Shown here piece by piece: positions 46,335-57,267 of a stretch of 64,000 nt of DNA. The translations under genes and the position numbers were made by a program. This DNA is from Castor canadensis (lineage: Eukaryota > Chordata > Mammalia > Rodentia > Castoridae), in NCBI RefSeq assembly GCF_047511655.1, contig NC_133397.1, positions 12,487,501 through 12,551,500 of the forward strand, written 5' to 3'. A model generated the notes under the pieces. That model did no database searches and was not told where the DNA came from. It worked only from the letters and a program-made list of their open reading frames with translations. Within the stretch, counting starts at the first letter, position 1. Every line of letters starts with the position of its first letter.

Positions 46335-46562
46335 CATATCTTTTCAATCTTAAGAAGTATATGGTTGATGGACCTTATATACCTACATGAAATAGAACAA
46401 AGAAAGCTCTTGTAATTGCTTTAAGTGGGGAGGGGGTTGAGAGGGAGAGACAATGGTGGCAATATAACTAATGTATAATCTAAGTCTAATCAGAAATGTC
46501 ACTATGACTCCCTCCTGTATAACGAATATAGCCTAATTAAAAAACCTATAAAAAAGTTTAGA
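46335..46562 (+). mobile_element. 5'-truncated L1 3' end
   Basis: 'accttatatacctacatgaa', a G-rich purine tract and 'gaaatgtcactatgactccc', ending in an AT-rich tail. It has the same order as 19900-20218 and lies directly before a longer L1 fragment in the same direction. Confidence 0.65.
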
Positions 46563-46631
46563 AATGGGAAGCAAATTTTAAAAAATGTATTATAATTTTG
46601 AGTAGAAATAAATGGCATAAAAATGAACAGA

Positions 46632-47156
46632 AAAGAAAAGATTCTACCTCACTCCTGTTAGAATGACTATCATCAAGAACACAAACAATAACAAATTCTG
46701 GTGAGGATATGGGCAAAAAGGAGCCCTTGTATACTGTTGGTGGGAATGTAAATTAGCATAACTATTATGGAAAGCAGTATAGTGGTTCCACAAAAAACTA
46801 AAGATAGAACTGTCATATGATCCAAAGATAGCATTCCTGGGCATATAAATCAGGATACATAGAGACACTTGCACACCCATGTTTATTGCAGCACTGTTCA
46901 CAATAGCCAAGGTATGGAAACATCCCAGATGCCCTATAACTGAACAATGGATTAAGACATTGTGGTGTACAATGGAATTATTCAGCCATAAAGAAGAAAG
47001 AAATTATATCAATTACAGGTAAATGGATGGAGCTGGAGATCATTCTGTTAAGTGAAGTAAGCCAGGTTCAGAAAGACAAAGGTTGAATGTTTTCTCTCAT
47101 ATGTGGAAGAAAGATCCAAATGATAAACATATACATAAATACAAACATGATTTTAT

Positions 47157-47204
<48 letters not shown>

Positions 47205-47780
47205 ATATATAATGTGTTTGTAATAGTGGTACTGTTTGAATGGACCAGGGAAAGGAGGCAGAGAAAAAGTAAGAGTGAATAATATTAAAATACATTGCAT
47301 TTGTGTAGAAGGCTAGCATAATGAAATACACTGAGTGTTATTGAATGATAGGGGGTGGGGGAAGGGTAAGAAGCCTAATAGAGGAAGTTAATCTGCTTAA
47401 AGTACAATACATTCACAGGTAAAATACCATGGCAAAACCCATTTGAACAATGAATATACCCTTAAATAAGAAAAAAACGGGAATGTAAAACAGGTTCTGT
47501 TTACAGGGGTTGAGTGACTAGCGGGAAGGGGAGGGCAATGCAGAGGGGAAGTGGATGAATGTGGGGGACATACTTTATATACTTGTGTGAAAACAGAACA
47601 ATGAAAGCTGTTGAAAGCATTTTAAGTAAGGGGAGGGTGATGAAGGAGAATAGATGGTGGGTATGAATCTGACCATGGTACATTATGAACATATATGGAA
47701 ATGTTACAATGAAACTCCCTGTACAACTAATATATGCTAATAAAATGTTTACAATCCTAAATAAAAAAAAAGAAGAAAAA
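46632..47780 (+). mobile_element. 5'-truncated L1 (end of ORF2 and 3' UTR)
   Basis: It begins in the ORF2 C-terminal region ('ctcctgttagaatgactatc', 'actgttggtgggaatgtaaa', 'gcacacccatgtttattgca') and continues into a long 3' UTR containing a large AT microsatellite, a G-rich tract near 47350 and another near 47520-47560, 'aatgttacaatgaaactccc', AATAAAATGTTT and an A-rich end. No open ORF2 remains. Confidence 0.85.
47153..47211 (+). repeat. (AT)n microsatellite in the L1 fragment
   Basis: About 59 bp of alternating AT with two AAAT/TTTA interruptions. It can form a cruciform or hairpin. Confidence 0.95.
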
Positions 47781-48750
47781 TACTCATGATTCCAATTGAG
47801 TAGAGTAGGAAAAAATCTGAACAGACCAGTCACATGAAAACCACTGGAAAAGTTAAGGAATTCACTCCACAGAGACATAAGTTCGAATGGTTTTAAATGA
47901 GTTCTTCAAACTTTCAAGATTCAGGGAATACTCTAACTAGATGAGCTAATTTAAAACATCAGAAGATACTTTTCATGCTATAAAGCTAGATTTATCTATG
48001 TAAAAATCTCAGAACTTGACAAAGAGATCCATGTGAACGCTTGCTACAGCCAGTCTTGCCTATTATGAAATTGTGAAAGTGTTAAATAAAATACTATGGT
48101 TGCACCCAGTGATCCACTAAATAAATGATTCACTATTACCTCTCATTTGAGCAATGTAAGAATTTGAGACTATGTAAAAAATCAATAGTGTAGTATTAGG
48201 GGAGTTATTAACTTAATTCACCCCTTCAATTGGTCAAAGAAGAAAATGATTTCCCAATTGAAAGTACATTGAATAAAATTCAACATACAACCATTTCAGA
48301 TTTAAAAAAAAATTAAAAAAGCATTTTCCTGGGGATAGAAGAGAACTTCCTTTACAGAATGAAGGAAACAACCTAACTCCTTCCCAAGGCAGCAGTCCAT
48401 CCTCTCTCTGAGGACCCCTGCTGGGTACTCAGACCCTCAGCTAGCCCAGATTCTTGTTTTTTCCCCAACCCCATCACAGCCCAGCTCCCTTCTGGGCCTT
48501 CCTTTTGCCCCCTAACTTGCAAAAGATCTGCCCAGGAGGCTTGAACCAGCCAGCTGCCAGGCAGTGGGTTCGCACTTCCAAGAGTTCCATTGAAGTTGGG
48601 AACTTCCATTGCTCATGCCCTGGAGTTCACCAGTTCAGTTCTTTCCTGGATTTATCAGAGGTTTACTAGGGCATCTGCTATCCAGAGCCCAGAAGTTTTC
48701 CCTTGCAGAGCCTGCCCTAGAACAGGATGTTAGGATGTTGTGCCACCTCG
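47781..48750. other. Intergenic DNA, nothing recognised
   Basis: AT-rich DNA to about 48350, then more GC-balanced DNA. Frames at 48373-48836 lack domains. Confidence 0.4.
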
Positions 48751-48759
48751 CTCCAAATG

Positions 48760-49130
48760 AAGGTCTAATGTATACCTACGATGGAATCACAATCAGCCTT
48801 AAAAACGAAGGACATCCGGCATGTGATACAAGATGAACCTTGAGGACAAGAAGTGTGCAAGTTACAAAACACAAATACTTCAGGATTGCACTTACCTGAG
48901 GGATCTTGATCAGTCAAGTTCACGGAGACAGAAAGTAGAGTGGTGGGTACCTGGAGGTAGGGGAGGGGAAGTTGTTTAATGGGTATGGAATTCAGTGTTT
49001 TAAAAAATGCAAACGTTCTGGAAATGGGTTGTATAACAACTACTGAACTGGGTTGTATAAAACTATTGAACTGGACACTTAGAAATGGTTATGATGCTAA
49101 ATTTGATGTCACACATTTTTACTATAAATG
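48760..49130 (+). mobile_element. Old L1M-type 3' end
   Basis: 'gatggaatcacaatcagcct', 'cagaaagtagagtggtgggt', 'tgtttaatgggtatggaatt' and 'acacttagaaatggttatga' follow the classic L1M 3' end order. A small internal duplication of the GGGTTGTATAA...CTGAACTGG unit lies at about 49027-49075. Confidence 0.7.
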
Positions 49131-49160
49131 CTACACATACACACACACATACACACACAG
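49131..49160 (+). repeat. Short (CA)n tract
   Basis: ACACATACACACACACATAC near the end of the old L1. Confidence 0.8.
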
Positions 49161-49194
49161 CTTGAAACATGGAAATACAGCAGGGGTACAGTGT

Positions 49195-49345
49195 AGGAGA
49201 TGCCAAGATCCAAATCTCAGTTCTGCTGCTTCCTGGGTGTGATCTGGGGACACTAATTGACAGCTGTGAACCTCACAATGCTCTAGAAAACGCCTGAAAA
49301 ATGATGTACAATGAGACTATTATAAAGATTACCTAAGAAGGATTT
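49195..49345 (+). repeat. MIR fragment
   Basis: 'ccaaatctcagttctgctgc', 'gggtgtgatctggggacact' and 'attataaagattacctaaga' follow MIR order in plus orientation. Confidence 0.6.
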
Positions 49346-49394
49346 TGCATATTACATAAAAAGTAGCTACCATTCCAAACATGATGTGAGAGGC

Positions 49395-49480
49395 TTTACT
49401 GTCCTGCTAAGGAGCTTATCTTGTAGCCCAGAGAGCTACTAAAGGGCTTTAGGGGAGGAATGACAAGGTTGGCTTTGGTG
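49395..49480 (+). repeat. Unnamed dispersed repeat fragment
   Basis: 'agctactaaagggctttagg' followed by 'ggaggaatgacaaggttggc' resembles the segment near 13230 and a widespread mammalian repeat I cannot name. Confidence 0.3.
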
Positions 49481-49620
49481 GTCACAGGAAGGTGACCTGG
49501 CCTGGCTGTGAGCAAAGAGGAAGAAAGTATGGGATCTTGGGCTACACAGGGGACCCCATTTGCCCCACGGGAGAGCGGACAGCCTCAAGGAACACTCAGG
49601 GAGAAAAGAGTTGGCCTAGA

Positions 49621-49703
49621 CTGGAGGTGTGGCTCAAGCAGTAAAGAGCCTGCTTTGCAAGTGTGAAGTCCTGAGTTCAAACCCCAGTCACATAAAAAAA
49701 AAA
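49621..49703 (+). mobile_element. tRNA-derived SINE with perfect 17-bp target-site duplication
   Basis: CTGGAGGTGTGGCTCAAGCA, box B-like AGTTCAAACCCC and an A-tail. It is flanked by AAAAGAGTTGGCCTAGA at 49604-49620 and 49704-49720, identical over all 17 bases, so it is a young or recent insertion. Confidence 0.96.
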
Positions 49704-49720
49704 AAAAGAGTTGGCCTAGA

Positions 49721-50354
49721 ACCTTGTGGCTGACAATAAAACAGGCTCAGTGACACTTAAGTGAGATTCCCCCAGCAAATGGGCATGCCTCTGGAACACA
49801 GTGAGCAGCTTAGGGGCACCCGCGGCTGGAGAGAAGACACACGGCAGCTCATACAACTGCTGCCCAGACAGAAGCCGCTTTGTGAGATGCCTTCAGCAGA
49901 GGCCAGAGCACGTGTCTGTGTCACTGAGCAAGGAGCCTCCACAGGGGTGGGTGGGAAGCTGGGATGGGGACCTCAAGATGCTCCCCCCACTGTACTAGCC
50001 TCTGATGTCCTGCTCTTTTGCAAAGGGAATCCCCACCTGATATGTCTGTCTCTTCCTATTTACTACCCAGGGAGTCTGGAAAGATTAAACAATGGCACAA
50101 TTGCCGACAGTGTGAGGTTACCCGGGCTCATCACACCTTTTTTACTAAATGGAAACAAGTCAGGAATGATAAAGTTAATAAAAGGGCTCTGAGAACTTTT
50201 CTCTTCCTGACAGATCCTGGACATGTCATGGATTATGTGTTCTTGGCAAGGTGACATTGGTTGTGACCCTCTGGCTGTCACAGATCCTCTTAGCAAAGTA
50301 CATAGCACCAAAGACTATGGTGAAGGAAGCCAGAATTCTCAAGGAGTGTGAAAT
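49721..50354. other. Intergenic DNA, nothing recognised
   Basis: The 143-codon frame at 49761-50192 has no recognisable domain and is overlapped by other frames. Not supported as a gene. Confidence 0.4.
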
Positions 50355-50357
50355 CAT

Positions 50358-50500
50358 GCAAAAGTTGGGCTTTGAAGTCACACTGACATGAATTCAAATC
50401 CTGACTTTCTTCTTGGGGAGACCACAAGCAAGTTAATAAACCTTGTTTGGTTTGTTTTCTCACACACAAAGGGGAGAAATGAGATGTACTTTCCTTGCTG
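50358..50500 (+). repeat. MIR fragment
   Basis: 'catgaattcaaatcctgact' followed by 'gagaccacaagcaagttaat' and 'ggggagaaatgagatgtact' is MIR-like in plus order. Confidence 0.55.
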
Positions 50501-50584
50501 GAGTTGGCTCATGGCTAACTGTTGTATATTAGACCCTGCATACATATAGGTACTCCATATATTTTACCTTATATTATTTTTGTT

Positions 50585-52868
50585 GCTAGGAAGAGCAGAA
50601 CAGCAAAATCTCTTCTAGTTTAAGCAAAGGGGCTATGAGAAATGAGCTACAAGCAAATTAACCAAATAGCAGGAAGGACCTTTTTCCCACCTCCTGGGAA
50701 GAGGTAAATTGTAAACAGTAAGACTAAAAAGGACAGCAGGAACTGAAGGAAGAACTCTGAGGCATAGACAGTGATGTGGAAGAGAACTTCTGGTCTCCAG
50801 AAGACACTTAATCCCTTTCCTAAGAGAGAAATTAGCAGAATTCTTGGGACACTTCTGTCCCTACAACAGGGCAGCTTACACACCAGAGCCTAGGTTTTTC
50901 TCAGACAGTAGGATGTTTACTGTCCATTTATCTCCTGGTTTGCAAACTAAGCAATTACCTTCCTCCAGGAAAGACAAGACTGATCTCCTGTTCTCAGCAC
51001 AGCTCAGGCACAGTAGGGAGTCCTTGACAATTCAAGTGCCAAAAGAAAGATTAATAGTGCACAAGTGTGGTGTCAGGGATGTCGTCTTAGGACTTGAAAG
51101 TCTACTCTCTAGCCATACCAGAGTGAGTCATGGCAACGCCTGGATCCACCTTCTCCCACCTTTCCTCTTCTCCAGTGTCTCTTCTCATCCTGATACACTC
51201 TTGCTCTCTGTCTCCAATGAATTTGAGTCTCATAATGGAAGCCATGGCAGGCAAGAGATGCAGAGCAAAGTTGTTCAAGGTCATAAATTAAGCCAGGCTG
51301 GCTTCTAACCAACAGGCCTGACTCCAGTCCAGTGCTCTCTCTTAAACCATGCTGCTCAGTGACAGGCATGCTGCTTTGCCAAGACAACACCACCCCATTA
51401 ACTAGGCTGAGGATTACTCACAGACAGAGCAAAAGTTCCCATCTGGCCCCTTCCCCTTCTCTAATTGAGCATCCTGATAACCAGTGGTTGGGGTCTTCTG
51501 AAATCACAGCATCCTCTGGTTTCTCTATTTCGAGGACTCTGATGTATGAAATCTGCCTCTGACAGTTAGTGAGGAGGAGAAACTCCGGTTCCAGGAGTCA
51601 ACACCAGCATCACAGTGGAGTCACTTTTCATTTTACTAGCAATAGTTTGACATGTGTGATTCTTGGCTCACGACTGTAAGCAGGTTGTTCCACTAATGCT
51701 CTCAAGTGTGCAGTGTTCGTCTCAAGACTAAGAGCTCTGGACTAATCAGAACAACAGGAAACCAAGCTTTCTGCCTCCCAATTCCCACTGCTGGTAGAGA
51801 GAAAGCCTGTGATATGAGTTCTCAACCAGAAGCCTCCTTTTCTTCCTTGCATGCTTTGGAACACGTGGAAGTCTGTTTTCCTATTTTCTCACTGTAGAAG
51901 CCATCTTCAGTTTATAATGAATGTGGGGTTATTAAGGAGATACCGAATCCCCAGCTGTTGGAGCTAAATGAGAGTATGGAGCTGCTGTGTTTACAGTTAA
52001 CTAGAGAAAAACGCAGCTCCCGCCAAAGAATCGGGCAAGCTTCCTTTGAATGCGCTCCTGCTACATTTATCATAATCAGTTCTCCTTCTGAAAGGTTAAG
52101 ACATTTCAAGGTAAGGGGGAAGCTTAACCCGTACCCCAGGGCTGTTGCTATTCACACCTAGGGAACTGAGTCAGCTGACTGGAAAAGGACCTCAACTCCA
52201 GATCTAAATTTAGCAGCAGGTTTAATAAGCCATGGGACTTTCCCCTTCTTTTAACAATGGATCATTTATTTTTAAAGCCAGCTCGTACATACCCTCACCT
52301 GTGAGGACTGGGGAGCGGATTGGAGTGGCAGACTGCTTCCAGAACCATAGACTCCAGCCTCCTTCTTCCCCAGTGACCTTCCAGAGGGGAGCTGGTAGAG
52401 ACAAAGGGGCCAGGTTGGGATTCTTTTCCCTGCTTGCTTCCAAACAAAAAGAAAGCAGGCGGAGACCTGGCTAGTTAAGAGATGAGGAGTCAGTGCCAGT
52501 CTCACTCCCTGACTCGCCATGGCTCAGTGTCACTGGGGCTCACCCAGAGGGACTGATGCAGTTGCACAGGATGGGGGTAGGTGAGGAGCTCAGGCACCAG
52601 TGCTTAAATTCTCCTGGGGGTGATGCTAGAGAGGCACGTAGACCATGGAAACTGCTGACCTAAGTGACTTTCAAAGAGGCTATAAATACCTCAGAAGTAT
52701 TTGGTCCTCCTTACTTTAGTAAGCTAAGTGATGCTATGATGATAATCATCTACAGAAAATGTTAACTGCGATCAGATCCACAGACACCTGGAAACCTGGA
52801 GCACCAGGGAAGGTCAGCATAGAGGCACCTTGGAGGTCTATGAGAAATGGGGGAGTCTGGGCATTTCA
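50585..52868. other. Intergenic DNA; MIR fragment (minus) at about 51225-51360
   Basis: The MIR is recognisable from 'gttgttcaaggtcataaatt' through 'actccagtccagtgctctct' to 'cttaaaccatgctgct'. No gene is recognised in the rest. The 154-codon frame at 50844-51308 partly reads through the MIR. Confidence 0.45.
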
Positions 52869-52878
52869 GTGTCACAAT

Positions 52879-53296
52879 TGTTTTCTGTTTTTTCTGAAGG
52901 TACTGGGAGTTTGAACTCAGGGCCTCACACTTGCTAGGCAGGTGGTATTACCACTTGCACCATGCTCCTGGCCCTTTTTGTTTTATTTTTCAGATAGGGT
53001 CTCACATTTTTGCCATGGGGTGGGCCTTAGACTGTGATCCTCCTACTCATGCCTCCTGAGTAGCTGAGACCACAGGCATGCACCACCAGCCCTTGGACCT
53101 TGATCCTCCTGATCTCTGCTTCCTGAGTAGCTGTGAATACAGGTGGGAGCCATTGCACCTAGCTCTTGATTTTTTTTCCTTGTTGTCTTTAAGACAGGGT
53201 CTTGCCATGTAACCAAGTTAATCTCAAGCTGGAGATCTTCCTGCCTCAGTTTTCTGAGTGCTGGGATTACAGGTGTGTACTGCCATGCCAAACTTT
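52879..53296 (-). mobile_element. Long composite B1-like/ID-like SINE, minus orientation
   Basis: On the plus strand: a reversed tRNA-like part (GTACTGGGAGTTTGAACTCA..., 52899-52970), a reversed B1-like tandem (52975-53163) and a further reversed B1 monomer (53167-53290, with TAAGACAGGGTCTTGCCATG and TGGGATTACAGGTGTGTACT). TGTCACAA flanks the whole block at 52870-52878 and 53297-53304, so it may be a single composite insertion, or a B1 next to a composite SINE. Confidence 0.78.
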
Positions 53297-53586
53297 TGTC
53301 ACAACTATTGAACAGAGAGAAGATGAAGAGTCCCAACTCCATAGGGAAGGCTAGGACATTAGCAGGCAAATGGGAAGAGTCAAAGGGTGTCTCATGGTCC
53401 CCTTTTGCCATGATACTATCAGTCTTGAACAGAAGGGAAGGATGGAAAATGTGTTATTCAAATGCCTTCCAAAAATTAATCCAGGATGCTCAGCAGAAGG
53501 ACCTAGATGCTACATGAGGGCTAACATGAACACAGCATGGTGGCCAAGGGCTAGCTTCTAAGCCAAGCCCGAGGTGCACAGTGGTC

Positions 53587-54521
53587 TGGAGCGAGCTTTT
53601 TCTTGCTTCCTTGTTGAAGTGAGTTTTCTCTTGCTCCTTTGTTATTACTGAACCTAACTGGGGCTAACTGGGCAGCAACGGGAGATGCAGAAAAGACAAA
53701 GGATAGACAGACAGAAAGTTGGGCCAGGTGTGTTGGGTGCTCGCATGGAGACGCCCAGCAGTCTCATTGCTTCTTTTCTCTGTTATTCTCTTCATTTCCT
53801 CTGCTTTTCTCTACCTTTATTCTTTAAGGCCTTATCCTTTACAGTTCTTTAAAACCTTGCTTCTAAAGTCTTTCCTTAAAACCTTAACTTTAAAGTCTTC
53901 TTTTCTGTTCTTTATTCTTTAAAACCTCTTTCCTTAGATTTTCTCTGTCCCATGTTTTCTCTTAGCTTTGCTTTAGCATAATCTCTCTTAAAGTCTTTGC
54001 CCCTAGACTTGCGCTGTCCCATTTTCTCTGTAACTTTTCTTTAGCTTAGCTTTTCTAAAGCCTATGTGTAATGTTCTTGGTGCAGACTTTCTATCAACCC
54101 CTCTTTAGCAATTCCCCTTTAGCAATTCTCCTTCAGCAATCCTATTCCCTTCAGCAATCCTTTTCCATTCCAAAACCCTCCCACATCAAAAAGCCAAAAC
54201 CTCAAAAGCCCAAAAGCCAAAAGCAAAAGCAAAAGCCCTCCATCCTCCTTCAGTGAGTCTTTTATACCCAATGGTAAACAAGGTGGAGCAGTGGGGAGTT
54301 CTCGGTTCTCAGGGAAGGGTGTGACATTGTAAATAGAACCTGCATTCCTGCTTCTCTGAATGTAAACAACTTAGGAAAAGCAGCTGTTACGCATTTTCCT
54401 CTTCTGTGGCCAGGGCTGTACCAATCTTAGCCTACAGAAACATCTTAGGAAAAGCAGCTGAGCTGCATCTCACCTTGCTTATGTCCAGCTCTCATAGGCT
54501 TCTCATAATCCACTCTCCACC
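53587..54521 (-). mobile_element. Solo LTR of the same class II ERV family, copy B (inverted)
   Basis: Reverse-complement homologue of 1878-2772, about 935 bp. It is flanked by perfect 6-bp duplications GTGGTC at 53581-53586 and 54522-54527. TATAAAA (minus) is at 54260-54266 and AATAAA (minus) at 53816-53821. Extra material near its 3' end and a different number of R-region repeats account for the length difference. The frames at 53639-54256 lie inside it and are not genes. Confidence 0.9.
54260..54266 (-). promoter_or_regulatory. TATA box of solo LTR copy B
   Basis: TATAAAA on the minus strand, in the same GGGTATAAAAGACTCACTGA context as copy A. It would drive transcription leftward, away from NBAS. 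Confidence 0.7.
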
Positions 54522-54527
54522 GTGGTC

Positions 54528-56355
54528 CCATTGCTTACTATCTTTGTGTCTGAGCAAATTATTTATCATTAATTAGTAATGTAGGAAGGCAATGTTAGTC
54601 CTATTTATGGAAAACCAAGGCTCAGAGCTAAGTGGCCTATCTGAGGTCTCAAAGTCACACCTGTGCTATCTGATCTCAAATGTCACCACTCCCCTTTGGG
54701 TATACACTCCAGGAAGCCATGTTGGAGAATCTGAGGTTGAGTGAGGGACACTAAATCTTGCTCTGCTTCACTTTAAAGAGAAAGGTTTGGGATAACCCAT
54801 GGGATTGTTCTTTCTTATTTTTACAGAAAAGACAACATATTATCTTACTTCATTGAGCATTTATGGTTGACATTCTCAACACCAACATAAAGACCAACTT
54901 GGAAATCTGGAGTATTTATGAAACTGGTAGGAATCTACAGTGAATTCTCTGTTTTCTGTTCTTGTTTTTTTTTTTTAACCATAGAAACTGCTTCAACATT
55001 GAACATTTGGTTTCTGATATTAAGCTTGAACATGAATCAAAGCAATGTAGTTTCTACAGGGGATCCCTTCTTCATAAGGATTGTAGAGTAGGTGGCTGAG
55101 AATATGGGGACCTATGATTCACTGTTGTCCTTGAACAAGTCACTTTTGCCCTCTGGGCCAGTTTACTAACCTACAGTCAGGATGTTACACTGATACCTAA
55201 GACCTACAATACTTTAATCTGAAGAAAAAGGTCTCTATAGAGATTCTGTTATTGCAGAATATTGTTCACTATATGCTTGCTCTCATTTACCCGAAGTGAT
55301 GGAGTCTGCTGCAAGTTTAGAGAAAGGACAAGTTACCAGTTGGTGTGCTTCCTGGGAGGGACTTGATCCTTGAATAGGATATAGCTGGTGCCACTGGAGT
55401 GCTTTCTTGAAAGGCATTTTTGAGTCTGGCTGGGCAGATGCTCTCAAGTTTGGAAGAAATATGTTTTCCCCTTTCCTCTGAGGTATTTTGGAGACTGTAC
55501 AAGACCTCCCCAAATTCCAGGTGCTGCTGAAGGTCTGGGCAGGAATCCCAATCCTGGAATGGAAAATGTCACAGTTGGGGGGAGCGAGCTTATCATCATC
55601 CAAAAGTGACCAAATATTTCTTGTCAGAAAACCCTGTAGCTACATCCAGAAGGGTAGAAACGAGGGGAAGCTAATGGTGATGTGGATTGCTGGGTGAGGC
55701 AGTAGTATTCTGAGACAGAGGGTGGAGCCAAACAGGTATGTGTATGGCACTGGTGGGAGTGGGTGTCCTAAAATGTAGAGACCCTGCTTTCCCAATATGC
55801 TATATGGCAGAGACCCACAGGGAGCCATGTTATATTCAGCCTGGTGGCTTTAACAGAACAACTGTGAAAATTGACATGGTAGCCTTTTCAAATTACTTAA
55901 AATTACCCTTTATGATAGAATTATCCTACATAACATTATCTCATCTCCCTGGACAAAACCTATCAATTCCCAGCTACTCTCCCCTCCAAATTATGTCATT
56001 GGGACAGGGATAAAAGGGCTCTCTATCTTAATCTAGGTGGATGCCTCTGATCGCAATGGCCACCATGTAGGTGTGGATGCTCTTCTTCTCCCCTAGGGTG
56101 TTTCTGGGGCTTTCATTTGGTGTGAGCAAGTCCTCAAGAGCACTTCTGCAGCAGTTTTGTGTCAGGATCATTGCCCTCCATCACAGAGAACATGCCTTCT
56201 GTGCTTTCACAGATATGCAAATTTGTCAACCTTAAGATGTCGATGTTGACAAAGTGTGGTGGCCCCTAATCTATTAGTGGCCCTCATGTGCTGGTGCTGA
56301 TCATCTGGCTGTGCCTCACAGTCAAAATTCATGGACTGTAACACTATTTCTTAAG
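54528..56355. other. Intergenic DNA with MIR fragments
   Basis: MIR-like pieces: 54590-54670 (minus; 'ccaaggctcagagctaagtg') and 55065-55200 (plus; 'gaacaagtcacttttgccct'). A T-run is at 54965. The rest is unassigned, and frames such as 55283-55603 have no domains. Confidence 0.45.
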
Positions 56356-56359
56356 GCCC

Positions 56360-56545
56360 TCATAGGTATCTAACAGAGCCTCACACAATATTTGACAGCT
56401 TTGTGGGATGAATAATATAGCCCTTATTTTTACACGACAGACATAAGATTCAGAGAGGTGAAACGCTTTGCCACAGACACCAGCATGAGCCTTGAATCCA
56501 GGCCATCCTTCCTCCATGCTATGGAAGCTGACCCAACTGCTGGGT
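56360..56545 (-). repeat. MIR fragment, minus orientation
   Basis: 'taagattcagagaggtgaaa' followed by 'ccttgaatccaggccatcct' is the reverse complement of MIR. It lies just beyond the NBAS polyadenylation site. Confidence 0.6.
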
Positions 56546-56744
56546 GTGCCACACATCATTCTCTCCCTTTCTCACACAGCCCACCACCAATTCTAATTTT
56601 CTGAACTGCAGTTTTGGATACTTCTATCCAGAGGAGACAGTTAAAAAAAAAAAAGACAAAAAATTGTGAGTCAATTAGAAAAGTAATTGCTACTGACTGC
56701 TAACCAGTCAGTAGAAAAAAGAAAAACAGCTTTAAAGATGACAG

Positions 56745-56875
56745 GCTGTTCATCATTTACATACAGCTTTATTTGCCACTTATTGGAAGCTCTGAGGACA
56801 ATCACCACTTCTGGGAGCAGCACATAGCAGCTCTGATACTCGATTCTGTGGGAGCAGAGCCTCAGGTGGGTATGC
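56745..56875 (-). other. NBAS: NBAS 3' UTR and polyadenylation region
   Basis: About 130 bases from the stop codon to the expected cleavage site. AATAAA is present on the minus strand at 56768-56773, and a T-rich stretch lies further downstream at about 56712-56735 in transcript direction. The short length is inferred from this signal; alternative, longer ends cannot be excluded. Confidence 0.65.
56768..56773 (-). terminator. NBAS: Polyadenylation signal of NBAS
   Basis: TTTATT on the plus strand reads AATAAA on the minus strand, about 105 bases after the NBAS stop codon, with downstream U-rich sequence. Confidence 0.65.
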
Positions 56876-57151
56876 TCACACCCAGTGCTGTGCTGCGCTG
56901 AGGGCTGTGCTGAAAGTTCTCAAGGCGCGGTGAGTTCCCTGCATGGCCAGGAGGAGTGACCCAGCTTCAGCTTCATGGCCAGCCTCCCGCAGGTGTTGAA
57001 CTACTTCCTTCACATCCCAGCGCCCTTGCTGGACACTGGCCAAGAGGTGGCCAATGATGTGCGGATAGAAGGGAGTGGAGATACACTTCACCAGCAGCCT
57101 GGCATCCAGGAGCAAGGAAAGAAGTTCCTGGTCACAGTTGGCATCATTCAC
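56876..57151 (-). CDS. NBAS: NBAS last coding exon (NRZ tethering-complex subunit)
   Basis: This exon encodes the C-terminal 91 residues of NBAS, from VNDANCDQELLSLLLDA to TALSAAQHWV, then TGA at 56876-56878. The amino-acid sequence and its end closely match what I know of mammalian NBAS. NBAS is a large peripheral ER protein. It is a subunit of the NRZ (Dsl1-like) complex that tethers Golgi-to-ER COPI vesicles, and it also works with UPF1 in nonsense-mediated mRNA decay. The acceptor is a pyrimidine-rich tract ending TTTCTTGAAG just before GTG at 57151. The exon joins in frame to the exon at 57268-57322. The ATG-led frame to 57367 is a read-through of the intron, so the upstream ATG is not a start. 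The exon is intact and has no premature stop. Confidence 0.88.
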   Translation of the reverse strand: MNDANCDQELLSLLLDARLLVKCISTPFYPHIIGHLLASVQQGRWDVKEVVQHLREAGHEAEAGSLLLAMQGTHRALRTFSTALSAAQHWV

Positions 57152-57267
57152 CTTCAAGAAAGAAGACAGGAAAAACATGAGTGGGCGCTTTGTCCTCCTT
57201 TCCCCAGGGTCACTGCCCCCTAGCGGGCTATTATGCTTAGCCTCTTGGCCTTCATCATCAAACCTAC
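57152..57267 (-). other. NBAS: Short NBAS terminal intron
   Basis: 116 bp between donor GTAGGT (after AAAG, minus strand) and acceptor TTGAAG. Both ends obey GT-AG, and the flanking frames join as WAK|VND. Short but within the range of mammalian introns. Confidence 0.8.

Noticed and set aside
53639-54256. Frames with LFSVILFISSAFLYLYSLRP-like and KPKPQKPKSQKQ segments
   Set aside because: They are antisense or sense readings of the inverted LTR copy; the same DNA in copy A gives different frames.
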